Assembly (NCBI RefSeq): GCF_009831555.1
Contig: NZ_WUUU01000004.1
Location: 1 to 57,658, forward strand
Length of the DNA stretch: 57,658 nucleotides
Source of the DNA: Halobacterium bonnevillei
GTDB lineage: Archaea > Halobacteriota > Halobacteria > Halobacteriales > Halobacteriaceae
Direction of reading: 5' to 3'
Shown here: in pieces, positions 39,915 through 49,505 of the stretch
Position numbering within the stretch: position 1 is the first letter of the stretch
Layout of the letters: each line of letters starts with the position of its first letter
The notes under the pieces: generated by a model
The model's input: the letters and a program-made list of their open reading frames with translations, nothing else
Told to the model about the DNA's origin: nothing
The model's database searches: none
Made by a program: the position numbers and the translations under genes

Positions 39915-41009
39915 ATGCGTTCACGTATTTTGCGAGTACTGCGACCGGGCGAGCAAGCCGACGCGGAGTCCGAGCAGCAGGTACGCACGGACGGCGGCAC
40001 GTCCGCCGACAGACCCCAGCGCGGCGCGGCTGATTCGGACGCGAGAGCCGACGGCGGCGTGACTGCGACCGCGGACCAGCCGTCGCGAGCGCGTCGCTGG
40101 CTCGACAGCGAGTTCGTGAAGTCGCTGCCGTTCTGGCTGCCCGCGACGCTGCTCGTCGGCCTGTTCGTGTACGGCGCAATCGGCTGGAACTTCGTCATCT
40201 CGCTGACCGACTGGACGGGGCTCCGGCAGCCCACGTACGACTCCTTCGACTTCGAGATGTACGAGGTGTTCTTCCGGAACGTGGGGAAAGGCGGCCTGCT
40301 GTCGGGCCCCCACACCCAGGAGTACTGGGCGCTCCGGAACACGTTCGTGTTGCTCGTCGTGTTCACCGTCGCAGCGCTCGTGGTCGGCCTCCTGCTGGCG
40401 ATCCTGGTCGACCGCGACATCCGCTACGAGAACACGTTCCGCACAATCTACCTGCTGCCGATGAGCCTCTCGTTCGTCGTCACCGCCATCTTCTGGGCGT
40501 GGATGTACAACCCGGACACGGGGATGATAAACGAGACGCTCAGGCTCGTCGGCCTGGGGTCGCTGACGCAGCAGTGGATCAGCGACCCGCAGTTCAAACT
40601 GTTCGCGGTGATGTTCGCGCTCGTCTGGCAGTTCAGCGGCTACGCGATGGTCGTCTACCTCGCGGGCCTGCGCGCCATCCCGACCGACCAGTACGAGGCC
40701 GCGAAAGTCGACGGCGCCAGCCTCGTGAAGATGTACTGGCGGGTGATCATCCCGCAGTTGCGCGCGTCCACGACAAGCGCCGCCGTCGTCCTGATGGTGT
40801 TCGCACTGAAGGCGTTCGACTTCCTGTTCGTCCTCTTCGGGACGCGTCCCGGACCCTCCGCGGACATCCTCGCGATGATGATGTACCGGGAGTCGTTCGG
40901 CATCACGAACTGGGCGTACGGCTCCGCGATCGCGATGGTGCTGTTCGTGCTCGCGCTCGGCGTCATCGCGCCGTATCTCTACGTGCAGTTCAAGCGAGGT
41001 GAACTCTGA
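39915..41009 (+). CDS. Sugar ABC transporter permease, MalF/UgpA type
   Basis: A 364-residue permease with a long, Gln/Arg/Asp-rich N-terminal extension (~1-70) before six TM helices. The coupling EAA loop is YEAAKVDGASLVKMYWRVIIPQL. The membrane part begins LPFWLPATLLVGLFVYGAIGW. It pairs with the following permease; its stop overlaps that gene's ATG by one base (TGATG). Confidence 0.9.
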   Translation: MRSRILRVLRPGEQADAESEQQVRTDGGTSADRPQRGAADSDARADGGVTATADQPSRARRWLDSEFVKSLPFWLPATLLVGLFVYGAIGWNFVISLTDWTGLRQPTYDSFDFEMYEVFFRNVGKGGLLSGPHTQEYWALRNTFVLLVVFTVAALVVGLLLAILVDRDIRYENTFRTIYLLPMSLSFVVTAIFWAWMYNPDTGMINETLRLVGLGSLTQQWISDPQFKLFAVMFALVWQFSGYAMVVYLAGLRAIPTDQYEAAKVDGASLVKMYWRVIIPQLRASTTSAAVVLMVFALKAFDFLFVLFGTRPGPSADILAMMMYRESFGITNWAYGSAIAMVLFVLALGVIAPYLYVQFKRGEL

Positions 41010-41884
41010 TGGCAGACACGACAGACTCCCGGCTGGGACTGAATCGCATCGGCCTGTACGCGGCGCTCGCTCTGCTGGTGGCGTTCTACCTGTCGCCGCT
41101 GGAGAGCGCCATCATGACGGCGTTCAAGACTCAGACCGGGTTCTTCGAGACGTCGCCGTTCGTCCCGCCGACGCCGTCGACGTTCACGTTCGACGCGTGG
41201 GGGCAGGCCTTCGACCGCCTCGAACAGGGCCTCGTCAACAGCCTGCTGTTCACGATTCCGGCGACCGTGCTGTCAGCGACGCTCGGCAGCCTGGTCGCGT
41301 ACGGTCTCACGAACACGAAGTGGCGCGGGCAGGCGTTCGTGCTGGTGTTGCTGGTCGCGGGCATCTTCATCCCGTACCAGTCCGTGCTCGTGCCGCTGTC
41401 GCGGTTCTGGTCGATCGTGGACGTCGCGAGCCTGTTCGCGTGGTTCGAACCGGTCGCGGACCGGTCGGGGCTCGTCGCGCTCGCTGTGACGCACACCGCG
41501 TACGGAATTCCGATCACGACGCTGCTGTTCCGCGCGCACTACCAGTCGCTGGACGACTCGATGCTGGAAGCGGCCCGCCTCGACGGCGCCAGCATCGCGA
41601 AGATCTACGCGCGAATCATTCTGCCGCTGTCGATTCCGATGTTCGCAGTCGCGCTCATCTACCAGTTCACGAACATCTGGAATGACCTGCTGTTCGCGCT
41701 CGTGCTCGTCCAGAACCCCGCCAACGACGTCGTGACGATGTCGCTGACGTCGCTACAAGGGTCTATGGTTGGGCAGTACAACTTACAGATGGCGGGAGCG
41801 TTCATCACCGCGCTCCCCACGCTACTCGTGTACATCTTCTTCGGCGAGCAGTTCGCCGAAGGGGTCGCGGGCGGAGGTGCCTAA
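41009..41884 (+). CDS. Sugar ABC transporter permease, MalG/UgpE type
   Basis: A 291-residue six-TM permease with the coupling loop LEAARLDGASIAKIYARIILP and a typical MalG-like N-terminal half (LYAALALLVAFYLSPLESAIMTAFKT). It forms the heterodimeric channel with the previous permease. It is separated from the ATPase gene by one base. Confidence 0.9.
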   Translation: MADTTDSRLGLNRIGLYAALALLVAFYLSPLESAIMTAFKTQTGFFETSPFVPPTPSTFTFDAWGQAFDRLEQGLVNSLLFTIPATVLSATLGSLVAYGLTNTKWRGQAFVLVLLVAGIFIPYQSVLVPLSRFWSIVDVASLFAWFEPVADRSGLVALAVTHTAYGIPITTLLFRAHYQSLDDSMLEAARLDGASIAKIYARIILPLSIPMFAVALIYQFTNIWNDLLFALVLVQNPANDVVTMSLTSLQGSMVGQYNLQMAGAFITALPTLLVYIFFGEQFAEGVAGGGA

Positions 41885-41885
41885 C

Positions 41886-43031
41886 ATGGCTGAACTAACA
41901 CTCGACCACATCACCAAGACGTTCGACGACGGGGGCGACGAGATCGTCGCAGTCGACGACGTATCCATCGACATTGCGGACGGCGAGTTCCTCGTGCTCG
42001 TCGGTCCCTCCGGCTGTGGGAAGTCCACGACGCTGCGGACCATCGCCGGACTGGAATCGATCACCGACGGCGAAATCCGGCTCGGCGGCGACGTCATCAA
42101 CGACAAGCGCCCGCAGGACCGCAACACCGCGATGGTGTTCCAGTCGTACGCGCTGTACCCGCACATGACCGTCCGCGGGAACATGGCGTTCGGCCTCGAG
42201 GAGTCCACGCAGCTCTCTGACGACGAGATCGACGACCGCGTCACTGAGGCCGCCGAGATGATGGGCATCGCCGACCTGCTGGACCGCAAGCCCGGGGAGC
42301 TCTCGGGCGGCCAGCAGCAGCGCGTCGCGCTCGGCCGCGCCATCGTCCGGAACCCCGAGGCCTTCCTGATGGACGAGCCGCTCGCGAACCTGGACGCGAA
42401 GCTCCGCGCGCAGATGCGCACGGAACTCCAGCGCATCCAGGAGGACCTCGGCGTGACGACCATCTACGTCACCCACGACCAGACGGAGGCGATGACGATG
42501 GGCGACCGCATCGCCATCCTCGACGACGGCGAACTCCAGCAGGTCGGCACGCCGCTGGAGTGCTACCACGAGCCCGCGAACCTCTTCGTCGCCGGCTTCA
42601 TCGGGGAGCCGTCGATGAACACGTTCGAGGCGCGCGTGGACGGCGCCACGCTGGTCACTGACGACTTCGAGTACGACCTCTCGCAGCGCCACCGCGACGC
42701 CATCGGCGCACGCGAGGACGTCGTCTTCGGCATCCGGCCGGAGGACGTCGAAGTCGGCGCGGACACGGCCGACGGCCACACGTACGCGGTCACCGTGGAC
42801 GTCGTCGAACCGAAGGGCGACGAGAACTACGTCCACATGACGTTCGACGACGACCACGAGACGCCGGACACGTTCACGGCGACCATCGGCGGTCTCCGCC
42901 AGGTCGACGCGGGCGACTCCGTCGTCGTCCGGTTCCCGCCGGAAGCGATCCACGTCTTCGACGCAGGCTCCGGCGAGGCCGTCCTGAACCGCTCGCTGGA
43001 CACGGCCGAGGGCGTCGACCTCGTGCTCTGA
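41886..43031 (+). CDS. Sugar ABC transporter ATPase, UgpC/MalK type
   Basis: A 381-residue ATPase. Walker A is GPSGCGKST, the signature LSGGQQQRVALGRAIV and Walker B FLMDEPLANLDAKLR; YVTHDQTEAMTMGD holds the switch His. The C-terminal ~130 residues form the OB/TOBE regulatory domain (FGIRPEDVEVG, VVDVVEPKGDENYVHM), as in MalK-like proteins. I start at 41886 (MAELTLDHITKTFDD); the longer frame is the shadow of the permease. Confidence 0.93.
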   Translation: MAELTLDHITKTFDDGGDEIVAVDDVSIDIADGEFLVLVGPSGCGKSTTLRTIAGLESITDGEIRLGGDVINDKRPQDRNTAMVFQSYALYPHMTVRGNMAFGLEESTQLSDDEIDDRVTEAAEMMGIADLLDRKPGELSGGQQQRVALGRAIVRNPEAFLMDEPLANLDAKLRAQMRTELQRIQEDLGVTTIYVTHDQTEAMTMGDRIAILDDGELQQVGTPLECYHEPANLFVAGFIGEPSMNTFEARVDGATLVTDDFEYDLSQRHRDAIGAREDVVFGIRPEDVEVGADTADGHTYAVTVDVVEPKGDENYVHMTFDDDHETPDTFTATIGGLRQVDAGDSVVVRFPPEAIHVFDAGSGEAVLNRSLDTAEGVDLVL

Positions 43032-43161
43032 ACTCCCGGCGGTACCGGCCTCTCATCTCTGTGCGTCTCCCCGCCCGACGCGCCACTGGAAGGCCGCGCT
43101 CGGTCCTCGCGGCTGTGTCCCGGAACGCACTTGCACCGCCAACAGAGTCACTCGAACAGTG

Positions 43162-43890
43162 ATGCTCCCGGCGCCGTTCAGGTATCCGCTCCGCGGCGAG
43201 CGCGGCGTGGACACCGTCTTGATCGGCGGCGGCCTCCACCTCCTCGCGGTGTACGTGCCAGTGCTCCCCCTGATTGTCGTCCTCGGCTACCTGCTGGTCG
43301 TCTTCCGGGAGACCAGCCGACGGGCGGACCGACAGCGATACGACGCGCTGCCGCCGTTCCGGGACGTGCTCGCGACGACGCGGGCGGGGGTCGGCGGCGC
43401 TGTCGTCGTCGTCGCGTACCTCCTGCCCGCTGCCGTGACGCTGCTCGTGACGGTCGCTGGGCTCTCGCAGACGTCCATCGACCCCCAGAATATCAGCGTG
43501 GGCACGTCCGTCGGGTTCGTCGCCGGGTCGACGGCCTCGCTGCTGCTCGCGGTGGTTTTCCTCTACCTGCTGCCCGCCGCGCTGGCGAACTACCTCGCGC
43601 GCGGCCGGATTCGCGGGGCGTTCGACCACGAGGTCCTCCTGCGAGCGGCCAGCGACGGCGCGTACTTCTACGACGTCCTGGTCGGCCTGGTCGCCGGCGG
43701 GCTCCTCCTCGTAGTCGCGCGCGCGACCACGGCGTACGCCATCGGGTTCTTCGTCGCGTTCTACGCCGAACTGGTCGTCGTCGGATTCTGGAGTCGCGCC
43801 GTCAGTCGAGCGCTCCCGTCGGTCACGGCAGCGAATACGGACGACGCAACCGACACGAACGATACGGACGGCGCGGACGACGGCGCCTGA
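43162..43890 (+). CDS. DUF4013 family membrane protein
   Basis: A 242-residue membrane protein with five to six hydrophobic stretches. It has the DUF4013 hallmarks: an N-terminal APFRYPLRGE, a first helix pair around LLAVYVPVLPLIVVLGYLLV, and DVLVGLVAGGLLLVVARATT near the C-terminus. An adjacent GTG at 43159 is a possible alternative start. The role is unknown; relatives are found throughout haloarchaea. It ends in an acidic Thr/Asp tail. Confidence 0.8.
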   Translation: MLPAPFRYPLRGERGVDTVLIGGGLHLLAVYVPVLPLIVVLGYLLVVFRETSRRADRQRYDALPPFRDVLATTRAGVGGAVVVVAYLLPAAVTLLVTVAGLSQTSIDPQNISVGTSVGFVAGSTASLLLAVVFLYLLPAALANYLARGRIRGAFDHEVLLRAASDGAYFYDVLVGLVAGGLLLVVARATTAYAIGFFVAFYAELVVVGFWSRAVSRALPSVTAANTDDATDTNDTDGADDGA

Positions 43891-43982
43891 AGTGACTCCA
43901 CGGGAGGCGTCTGTTCGAAGTAGCCGCGTGAGCGCACCACCGGGCAAACGTTTTTGTCGCGTCGTTGCCACTCGCCGGCTAC

Positions 43983-44816
43983 ATGTCAGTCGTCGTGGGC
44001 GCGGTGTTCAGTCTGTTCGGCGGTCTGCTCGTCGTCGCGGGCGTCAAGAGCCTGTTCACAGCGGTGTCCCTGCACCGCAACGACGTCGTCCCGGTCCGGG
44101 AGGTTCCGAAAGCTGACCCGCCCGTCGAGTTCGACGGGACGGCGGAAGCCACGACCGACGACGGCGCGTTCGAAGCGCCGTTCTCCGGCGAGGAATCGCT
44201 GTACTGTGACGTCTGGATGGAGGCGAAGTCCCGTCACCGGACGGACGTGGACGGCGTCGAGGTACTGGGCGGGGAGGAACCGCGCCGACCCAGCAACACC
44301 GAGCCGTCGTGGGGGCTGGTGGAGCGCGACGACGTCCGGCGGCGGTTCGTCGTCCGGGAGGGCGGGGGGCGCGTCGTCGTCGACCCGACTGACGCGGACT
44401 TCGAGGTCGACGACGGTCACATGGGCGAGACGGTGCTGACGGTCGGCGAGGGCGAGACGCTCTCCGAAGCCGTCAGGGAGCGACTCGCCGCGCTCGACGA
44501 CGCGGGCGTGGAATTCGACTGCGAACCGGCGACCTGGGACCGGGAGGAGGAGGCTGTCCGGTACAGCGAGGTGCGACTCGACCCCGGCGAGCCGGTGCAC
44601 GTCGCCGGCGCGGCGGTCCAGAGTCAGCCCGAGGAGTGGGGCAGCCCCGTTGACGCGACGGTTGGCGCGATGGACGGTGAGCGCTTGCTCGTCAGCGAGG
44701 GAACTGAATCGAGCGTGGTCCGCAAGCACTACGTGCAGTTCGTGACTGGCGTCGTCGTCGGCCTCGGCGTGCTCGCAATCGGCGTCCAGGCGCTGACCGC
44801 GGCCGGCCTGCTCTAA
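43983..44816 (+). CDS. GIDE-domain-like membrane protein
   Basis: A 277-residue protein with a TM at each end: VVGAVFSLFGGLLVVAGVKS at the N-terminus and VTGVVVGLGVLAIGVQALTA at the C-terminus. The middle matches the GIDE pattern of MULAN-type proteins: a domain that begins with FEAPFSGEESLYCDVWMEAK and later FVVREGGGRVVVDPTDADFE. Eukaryotic relatives carry a RING finger; none is present here. A TTTTTG box lies ~29 bases upstream. Its last four bases overlap the end of the convergent epimerase gene. Confidence 0.65.
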   Translation: MSVVVGAVFSLFGGLLVVAGVKSLFTAVSLHRNDVVPVREVPKADPPVEFDGTAEATTDDGAFEAPFSGEESLYCDVWMEAKSRHRTDVDGVEVLGGEEPRRPSNTEPSWGLVERDDVRRRFVVREGGGRVVVDPTDADFEVDDGHMGETVLTVGEGETLSEAVRERLAALDDAGVEFDCEPATWDREEEAVRYSEVRLDPGEPVHVAGAAVQSQPEEWGSPVDATVGAMDGERLLVSEGTESSVVRKHYVQFVTGVVVGLGVLAIGVQALTAAGLL

Positions 44817-46087
44817 CCGGCCATCGATTCCAGCGTCTCGATGCACTCCAGGAGCGCGCGGCCGTTGTGGTACGCGCCCTTGTACTCCGCGCCCTTCCGG
44901 CCGACGGGCTCGCGGTCGTCGGTCACGCCGGAGTGCCACTCGCCGTGGGCTTCGTCCACGTGGTACTCCTCGATGAAATCGTACGTGTCCGCGAAGACGT
45001 CGCGGTAGGTGTCGTCGCCGGTCGACTCGTACATGCGGAGCGCGCTGGTCATGCACTCGGCCTGCACCCACCACGCCTTGATGCGGTTCGTCGCGTCGCC
45101 GTCCAGCGGCCCGAAGAAGTAGAACCCCCCGTGGTCGTGGTCGTAGCCGCGTTCGAGTGAGAACTCGAACAACCGCTCGTGGAGGTCCGCGAACAGGCGC
45201 GTCGAGACGTCGAGCGCGTCCGCGGCCTCCATCGTCAGCCAGACGTTCTCCAGGTCGTGGCCGTACGAGACCACGCGGAAGTCCTCGTCGTCCAGGCGGG
45301 GCGTCCAGTCGGGGTCGTACTTGTCAGTGCACGCGGTCAGCTCCTTCCGGACGACCGTGTTCGTGAGCACGTCCAGCAGTTCGTGGAGGCGCTCGCGAGC
45401 CGTCTCGTGGCCGGTCGCGCGGTAGAACGTCGTGAACGCCTCCATGAGGTGGAGGTGCGTGTTCATCAGCTTCAGCGTCGGGTCGAGGACGCTCTCGCCG
45501 GACTCCTTGGGCGACCAGTCCGGCTCGATGCTCTCCAGGTAGGTCGTCCCCTCCGTGACCTGCGTCCAGTCCGGTTCGAAGTACTCCCGGTAGCCACCGT
45601 GCTCGTGGTCCTTCGCGGCGTCGTCGATGGTCTCGAAGAGGTCCACGGCGAGGTCGCGGGCGCCCTCGTCGCCCGTCGCCCGATAGTACTCGGAGAGGCC
45701 GTAGAGCGCGAACGACTGCCCGTAGAGGTGCTTGCGAGGTTTCTCGACGTCGCCCGAGCGGGAGACCGACCAGTAGAAGCCGCCGTGGTCGTCGTCGTAC
45801 ATCTCCTCGCGGAGGAAGTCGTAGCCCAGTTCGGCTTGCGCGAGGTAATCGCCGTCGACCGCGTCCGAGCGGGTGAGCCGCGAGAACAGCCACAGCATCC
45901 GCGACTGCGTCACGATCATCTTCTCGTCGTTGCCGGCGAACTCGCCCGTGCGGTCGAAACTCAGGATGTACCCGCCGTGTTCGTCGTCGAGACACCGCGG
46001 CAGCCAGAAGTCCAGGACGACGTCGTCGAGGTTCCGCCGGAGTTTCGGGAGGTACTCGGCAGCGAGGGTTTCGGAACCAGTACTCAT
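44813..46087 (-). CDS. N-acylglucosamine 2-epimerase (AGE) family sugar epimerase/isomerase
   Basis: A 424-residue (alpha/alpha)6-barrel enzyme of the AGE family. Repeated HGGYI/HGGFY motifs (DDEHGGYILSFD, DDDHGGFYWSVS, DHDHGGFYFFGPL) and the His-rich active site (LMNTHLHLMEAFTTFYRATG, YGHDLENVWL, WWVQAECMTSAL) are clear. AGE members interconvert mannose/glucose/fructose units, cellobiose, or N-acylglucosamine. The sugar importer 2 kb away suggests it processes the incoming sugar. It converges on the GIDE-like gene with a four-base overlap. Confidence 0.88.
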   Translation of the reverse strand: MSTGSETLAAEYLPKLRRNLDDVVLDFWLPRCLDDEHGGYILSFDRTGEFAGNDEKMIVTQSRMLWLFSRLTRSDAVDGDYLAQAELGYDFLREEMYDDDHGGFYWSVSRSGDVEKPRKHLYGQSFALYGLSEYYRATGDEGARDLAVDLFETIDDAAKDHEHGGYREYFEPDWTQVTEGTTYLESIEPDWSPKESGESVLDPTLKLMNTHLHLMEAFTTFYRATGHETARERLHELLDVLTNTVVRKELTACTDKYDPDWTPRLDDEDFRVVSYGHDLENVWLTMEAADALDVSTRLFADLHERLFEFSLERGYDHDHGGFYFFGPLDGDATNRIKAWWVQAECMTSALRMYESTGDDTYRDVFADTYDFIEEYHVDEAHGEWHSGVTDDREPVGRKGAEYKGAYHNGRALLECIETLESMAG

Positions 46088-46164
46088 ATTCGAGTGAGTG
46101 CTTCGCGGACGCGACACTAATCCCTATCGCATCCGCGTACCGCTGCCGAACCCCCGTCCCGCAG

Positions 46165-46425
46165 TCAGTTCGCGCGCTCCTCGTACTCCGCGGGCGTGTA
46201 CGTCGACAGGTCCAGCGCGTGAATCTCCTCGGTCATGTGCTCGTCGAGCGCGTCGTACACCATCTCGTGTTGCTGGACAAGTCGCTCCCCCTCGAACGCG
46301 GGCGAGACGACCGTGGCCGCGAGGTGGTCGTCGTCGTGTTCGCCGCGCATCCGCGTCACCGTCGCCTCGGCGTCCGGAATCGCGTCCTCGATGAGGGCCT
46401 CGATCTCCTCGAACTCCAGGTCCAT
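46165..46425 (-). CDS. BolA/IbaG-family protein
   Basis: An 86-residue BolA-type protein. The signature FEGERLVQQHEMVYDALDEHM is followed by EEIHALDLSTYTPAEYEE, which matches the family end to end. The conserved His of the C-terminal 'QQH' is present. BolA proteins act with monothiol glutaredoxins in iron-sulfur handling in bacteria and eukaryotes. No glutaredoxin is adjacent. It is divergent from the following membrane protein. Confidence 0.88.
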   Translation of the reverse strand: MDLEFEEIEALIEDAIPDAEATVTRMRGEHDDDHLAATVVSPAFEGERLVQQHEMVYDALDEHMTEEIHALDLSTYTPAEYEERAN

Positions 46426-46552
46426 ACCACGTTCTCGGGGTGCCGGCGAGAAAAGCCCGTGGGTCACGAACGGGTCCGCGGAGCTTCCCGAACCCGAGTC
46501 CCCGTCCACCGCTACCGGTGACGTTTTTTCGGGCGCGGTCGACGCACCAGCC

Positions 46553-47533
46553 ATGGATTGGTCCCCACGGACTGTCGTGCGGTGGTTCGTCCACCCCGAG
46601 CAGGGGTTCCGCGAGTGGCTCTCGCTGCGCTCGGCCGCAGTCGTCGTGCTCGCGCTCTGCCTGCTGAACGCCGTGCTCGTCTCGCAGGCCGCAACCGCAG
46701 TCGCGACCGCCACGACCGGCGGAACGGACGTCGAGAACCAGCACAGGCCCCCCGACTGGATCTGCGAGCAAGCGGAGCCCGGGAGCTCGTTCGAGCGGTA
46801 CCAGGACGCCTGTGAGACCGAACCAGAGACGGTGACTCGGCAGTTCTCGGCGGTCGCGGGGAATGCGGCAGGCGGTCTGGTCCCGCTAGCGTTGCTCGCG
46901 CCGCCGGCCGTCTGGCTGGCGGCTAGCGGCCTGTTCGCGGTCGTGATGGGTGGGAAGAGCCACGACGACCCGAGCGACCGCGTCGCGCTGACAGACGTGC
47001 TGGCGGTCGTCGGCGTCGGTCTCGCGCCGGCCGCGCTACGCTACGTCGGCCGCACAGCCGTCGTGGAACAGTCCCTGGCCGGCCGCACGCTCGCACCAGC
47101 CAGTATCGTGGACGCGAAACGCGTTGCCGTCGACGCGATGATTCCTGCTAGCGCGGTCTACCTCGCCGTCGTCGTCGTCACCGTCGTGTGGTCGGCGTAC
47201 GTCTGGCGCGGCGGCCTCAGGACAGTCCTCGAGACCGAGTCGCGACGCATCGACGCCGCTGTCGCCGCGGTCGCCGTGCTCCTCGTCGTCCCGGCCGTCC
47301 GTCCGGTCTATCTCGGAGCGAGTGCTGTCGGTGCAGGCCTCGCACTGCTCGCATTGGGGCTGCCCGCGATGGCTGCGCCGCGCGTCGTCGAACGCGTCGA
47401 GTTGTTCTTCGACCTCATCGGGACCCGCGGGGACGTCGAAGTCAAGTCGTGGCGGGTCGCGCTCACCCAGGTTCTCGGGCTCGCGCTCGTGTTCGCCGGC
47501 GCTCTCACCCTGGGCGGCCTCGTGTTGGCGTGA
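46553..47533 (+). CDS. Multi-pass membrane protein, Yip1-like
   Basis: A 326-residue protein with about six TM helices. It starts VVRWFVHPEQGFREWLSL, an N-terminal amphipathic region as in Yip1-domain proteins of haloarchaea. A soluble loop of ~50 residues with two Cys (WICEQ, DACETE) follows the first helix; they could form a disulfide if the loop is outside. The start at 46553 has a TTTTTTC box ~27 bases upstream. The function is unknown. Confidence 0.65.
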   Translation: MDWSPRTVVRWFVHPEQGFREWLSLRSAAVVVLALCLLNAVLVSQAATAVATATTGGTDVENQHRPPDWICEQAEPGSSFERYQDACETEPETVTRQFSAVAGNAAGGLVPLALLAPPAVWLAASGLFAVVMGGKSHDDPSDRVALTDVLAVVGVGLAPAALRYVGRTAVVEQSLAGRTLAPASIVDAKRVAVDAMIPASAVYLAVVVVTVVWSAYVWRGGLRTVLETESRRIDAAVAAVAVLLVVPAVRPVYLGASAVGAGLALLALGLPAMAAPRVVERVELFFDLIGTRGDVEVKSWRVALTQVLGLALVFAGALTLGGLVLA

Positions 47534-47551
47534 GGACGGCCGGCGAGCGAC

Positions 47552-48535
47552 TCACGTCCACTGGTCGAGGCCGGTCTGCGTGACCGCTTCCTCGATGCGG
47601 GAGAACCCGCGCTCGACCTCCTCGGCGTCGACCTCCCATTCGTCGACGACGAACTCGCGAGCGGCGCCGAGGTCCGGCGAGACCTCGAGACGGACGTCGT
47701 AGTCGTCGGTGACGTCCGGGTTCAAGAACAGTTCGCGGATGCGGTCTGCGAACTCGACGTGCTCGCCCTCAGCGTCCAGCACGCCCCAGAGGTCGCCGTG
47801 CTCGTGGATCGCCGACAGCGCGGTCTTCGGGCCGTAGCCGGTGAGTCCGTCGTTGAAGTCGGTCCCGCAGAGGATGCCGACGTCGACGAGTTGCTCCCAC
47901 GTCAGGTCGTGTTTCTGCAGGGTCGCGTCGAAGTCCATCCGCTCAGGGGCGCCCTTGCTCGTGAGCTGGCGGAGCGTCACGGGCGCGCCGAGCAGCAGGC
48001 AGTCGTAGTCGTCGCTGCCCGCGTAGTCGATGTCGTCGTCCACGCGCGCCATGTGCGCTGCCTGTGCTTCGCCTTCCGCGGGCGCCTCCACTTGCGGGAC
48101 GCCAAGGTGGTCCAGGAGGTCGCGCGAGGTCTCGTGGATGGTGTCGGTGAGTCGCTGCGTGCGGGCTTCGAGGCGCGCCGCTTCGACGGCCTCGCCCGCT
48201 TCCCTGGCTTCCTCGAGTTCCGCCTCGTAGCGCTCGCGTTGCTCGCGGCGCTGTTCGATCTCCTCGTCTTTGAGTTCGGTGACGCCGCCGTCCCAGACGA
48301 ACACGGGCGTGAGGTCGTTCTCCAGGAACTTCGGGAGCCCCTGGACGATGCCGACGAGGTTCGCCACCTCGACGCCGCCGCTGGTGGTGTAGACGTCCTC
48401 CCGCGTCCACTGAACGGTGGTCGTCAGGTACTTGTACAGCCAGTTGTGCGCGTCGACGGCCACCGCGTCGCCCTCCAGTTCCTCGAAGGGGACGTCCTCG
48501 ATGACCGCGAGCGTCCGCAGGTCCGCGTTACCCAT
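47552..48535 (-). CDS. fen: Flap endonuclease 1 (FEN1/Rad2)
   Basis: A 327-residue structure-specific 5' nuclease that removes Okazaki-fragment flaps. N-domain [14 protein letters not shown] and PVFVWDGG and the I-domain acidic clusters ([22 protein letters not shown]) supply the metal-binding Asp/Glu residues; [21 protein letters not shown] is the helix-hairpin-helix region. The C-terminus ends QTGLDQWT, a shortened PCNA-binding (PIP) box that ends in Trp-Thr in place of the usual aromatic pair. I start at MGNADLRTL (48535), the normal FEN1 opening. Confidence 0.95.
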   Translation of the reverse strand: MGNADLRTLAVIEDVPFEELEGDAVAVDAHNWLYKYLTTTVQWTREDVYTTSGGVEVANLVGIVQGLPKFLENDLTPVFVWDGGVTELKDEEIEQRREQRERYEAELEEAREAGEAVEAARLEARTQRLTDTIHETSRDLLDHLGVPQVEAPAEGEAQAAHMARVDDDIDYAGSDDYDCLLLGAPVTLRQLTSKGAPERMDFDATLQKHDLTWEQLVDVGILCGTDFNDGLTGYGPKTALSAIHEHGDLWGVLDAEGEHVEFADRIRELFLNPDVTDDYDVRLEVSPDLGAAREFVVDEWEVDAEEVERGFSRIEEAVTQTGLDQWT

Positions 48536-48572
48536 TGTCGGCGCTACGCGGCCCCGGGATGTAAGCGTTGAC

Positions 48573-48785
48573 TCACGCGCCGAGCGCGCTCGCAATCAGC
48601 ACCGTTGAGATCCCGATAGATGCCACGCCCGCTCCGAACCCGCGCCAGGCCCGGCGGCCACCGACGGCCTCGGCGTACCGCCGCGGCAACGCGTCCCGAA
48701 CGCGGCCGGGGGCGAGCAGTATCGGGACGGCGGCAGCGAGGTGGACCGCCCCGACGACGAACAGGACTGTCGACAGCAGTGTCAC
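48573..48785 (-). CDS. Small two-TM membrane protein
   Basis: A 70-residue protein with a TM at each end ([22 protein letters not shown] and [21 protein letters not shown]), linked by a basic loop ([21 protein letters not shown]). It sits 37 bases upstream of the FEN1 start on the same strand and may be co-transcribed. No family is recognised. Confidence 0.65.
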   Translation of the reverse strand: MTLLSTVLFVVGAVHLAAAVPILLAPGRVRDALPRRYAEAVGGRRAWRGFGAGVASIGISTVLIASALGA

Positions 48786-48815
48786 GGGTGAGCGTCGTCG
48801 CTCCGCCGTGAAAAA

Positions 48816-49400
48816 TCACGCGTCGAGTCGCGGCGGCGGCGACGCGTCGGCTTTCCGGGTCAGGAACGCCGCTTCCTCCTCCGACCGGTCGCGCCCGCGG
48901 TACCTGTCGAGGCCCGCCTGGTACGCCGCCTCCCGGTCTTCGGCGGGTCGCTGGAGCACGAGCTCGGCGATGCCCGTCTCTTCGCCGGTGAACCCGAACC
49001 CGGCCTTGTGGAGTGCCTCGTACGCGAAGGGATTGTTCACCGCAATCTTCACGCGGTCGTGGTCCGCCAGTAGTCGGTCGGCGGCGAACGCGCAGAGGTG
49101 GGCGCCGACGCCGTCCCCGCGGCGGCCGTCCCGCACGGTGACGTACCGGAGCCACGCTGTCCGAGCGTCCGTTCGGTCGTCGTTGAACGACACCGCCGCG
49201 ACGACGTCAGTGGTCGGCTCGTCGGCGTCCCGCGCTTCCGGCGGCCAGTCGTCGCGCTCAGCGAGCGGCGTGCCCTCGTACGCGATGGCCTTCCCGGTGT
49301 TCGACATCACGAACTTCCCGGCGTAACTGAACCGCCGCCAGTCCAGTTTCAGGGTCGGGCCGTCGTCGGGGCCGCCGAGGACCGCGTACTGCACGCTCAC
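48816..49400 (-). CDS. GNAT-family N-acetyltransferase
   Basis: A 194-residue protein starting at GTG 49400 (VSVQYAVLGG; the first residue would be fMet/Met). The long frame upstream of that is low-complexity. Motif A is visible as YVTVRDGRRGDGVGAHLCAFA, with the pyrophosphate-binding RRGDGVG, and motif B as NNPFAYEALHKAGFGFTGEE. It has the N-terminal 'FSYAGKFVMSNTGKAIAYE' region common to a haloarchaeal GNAT subgroup. The substrate is unknown. It is divergent from the methyltransferase gene. Confidence 0.82.
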   Translation of the reverse strand: MSVQYAVLGGPDDGPTLKLDWRRFSYAGKFVMSNTGKAIAYEGTPLAERDDWPPEARDADEPTTDVVAAVSFNDDRTDARTAWLRYVTVRDGRRGDGVGAHLCAFAADRLLADHDRVKIAVNNPFAYEALHKAGFGFTGEETGIAELVLQRPAEDREAAYQAGLDRYRGRDRSEEEAAFLTRKADASPPPRLDA

Positions 49401-49505
49401 GGGTTGGGCGGCCAGGGCAAAGAGTTGTACGCTCGTGCTCGACCTGAACGTCGCAGGCTCGCGCTGGGGCAAAGAGTTGCAGGCCTGCGGGCTGTCGGTG
49501 TCGGC

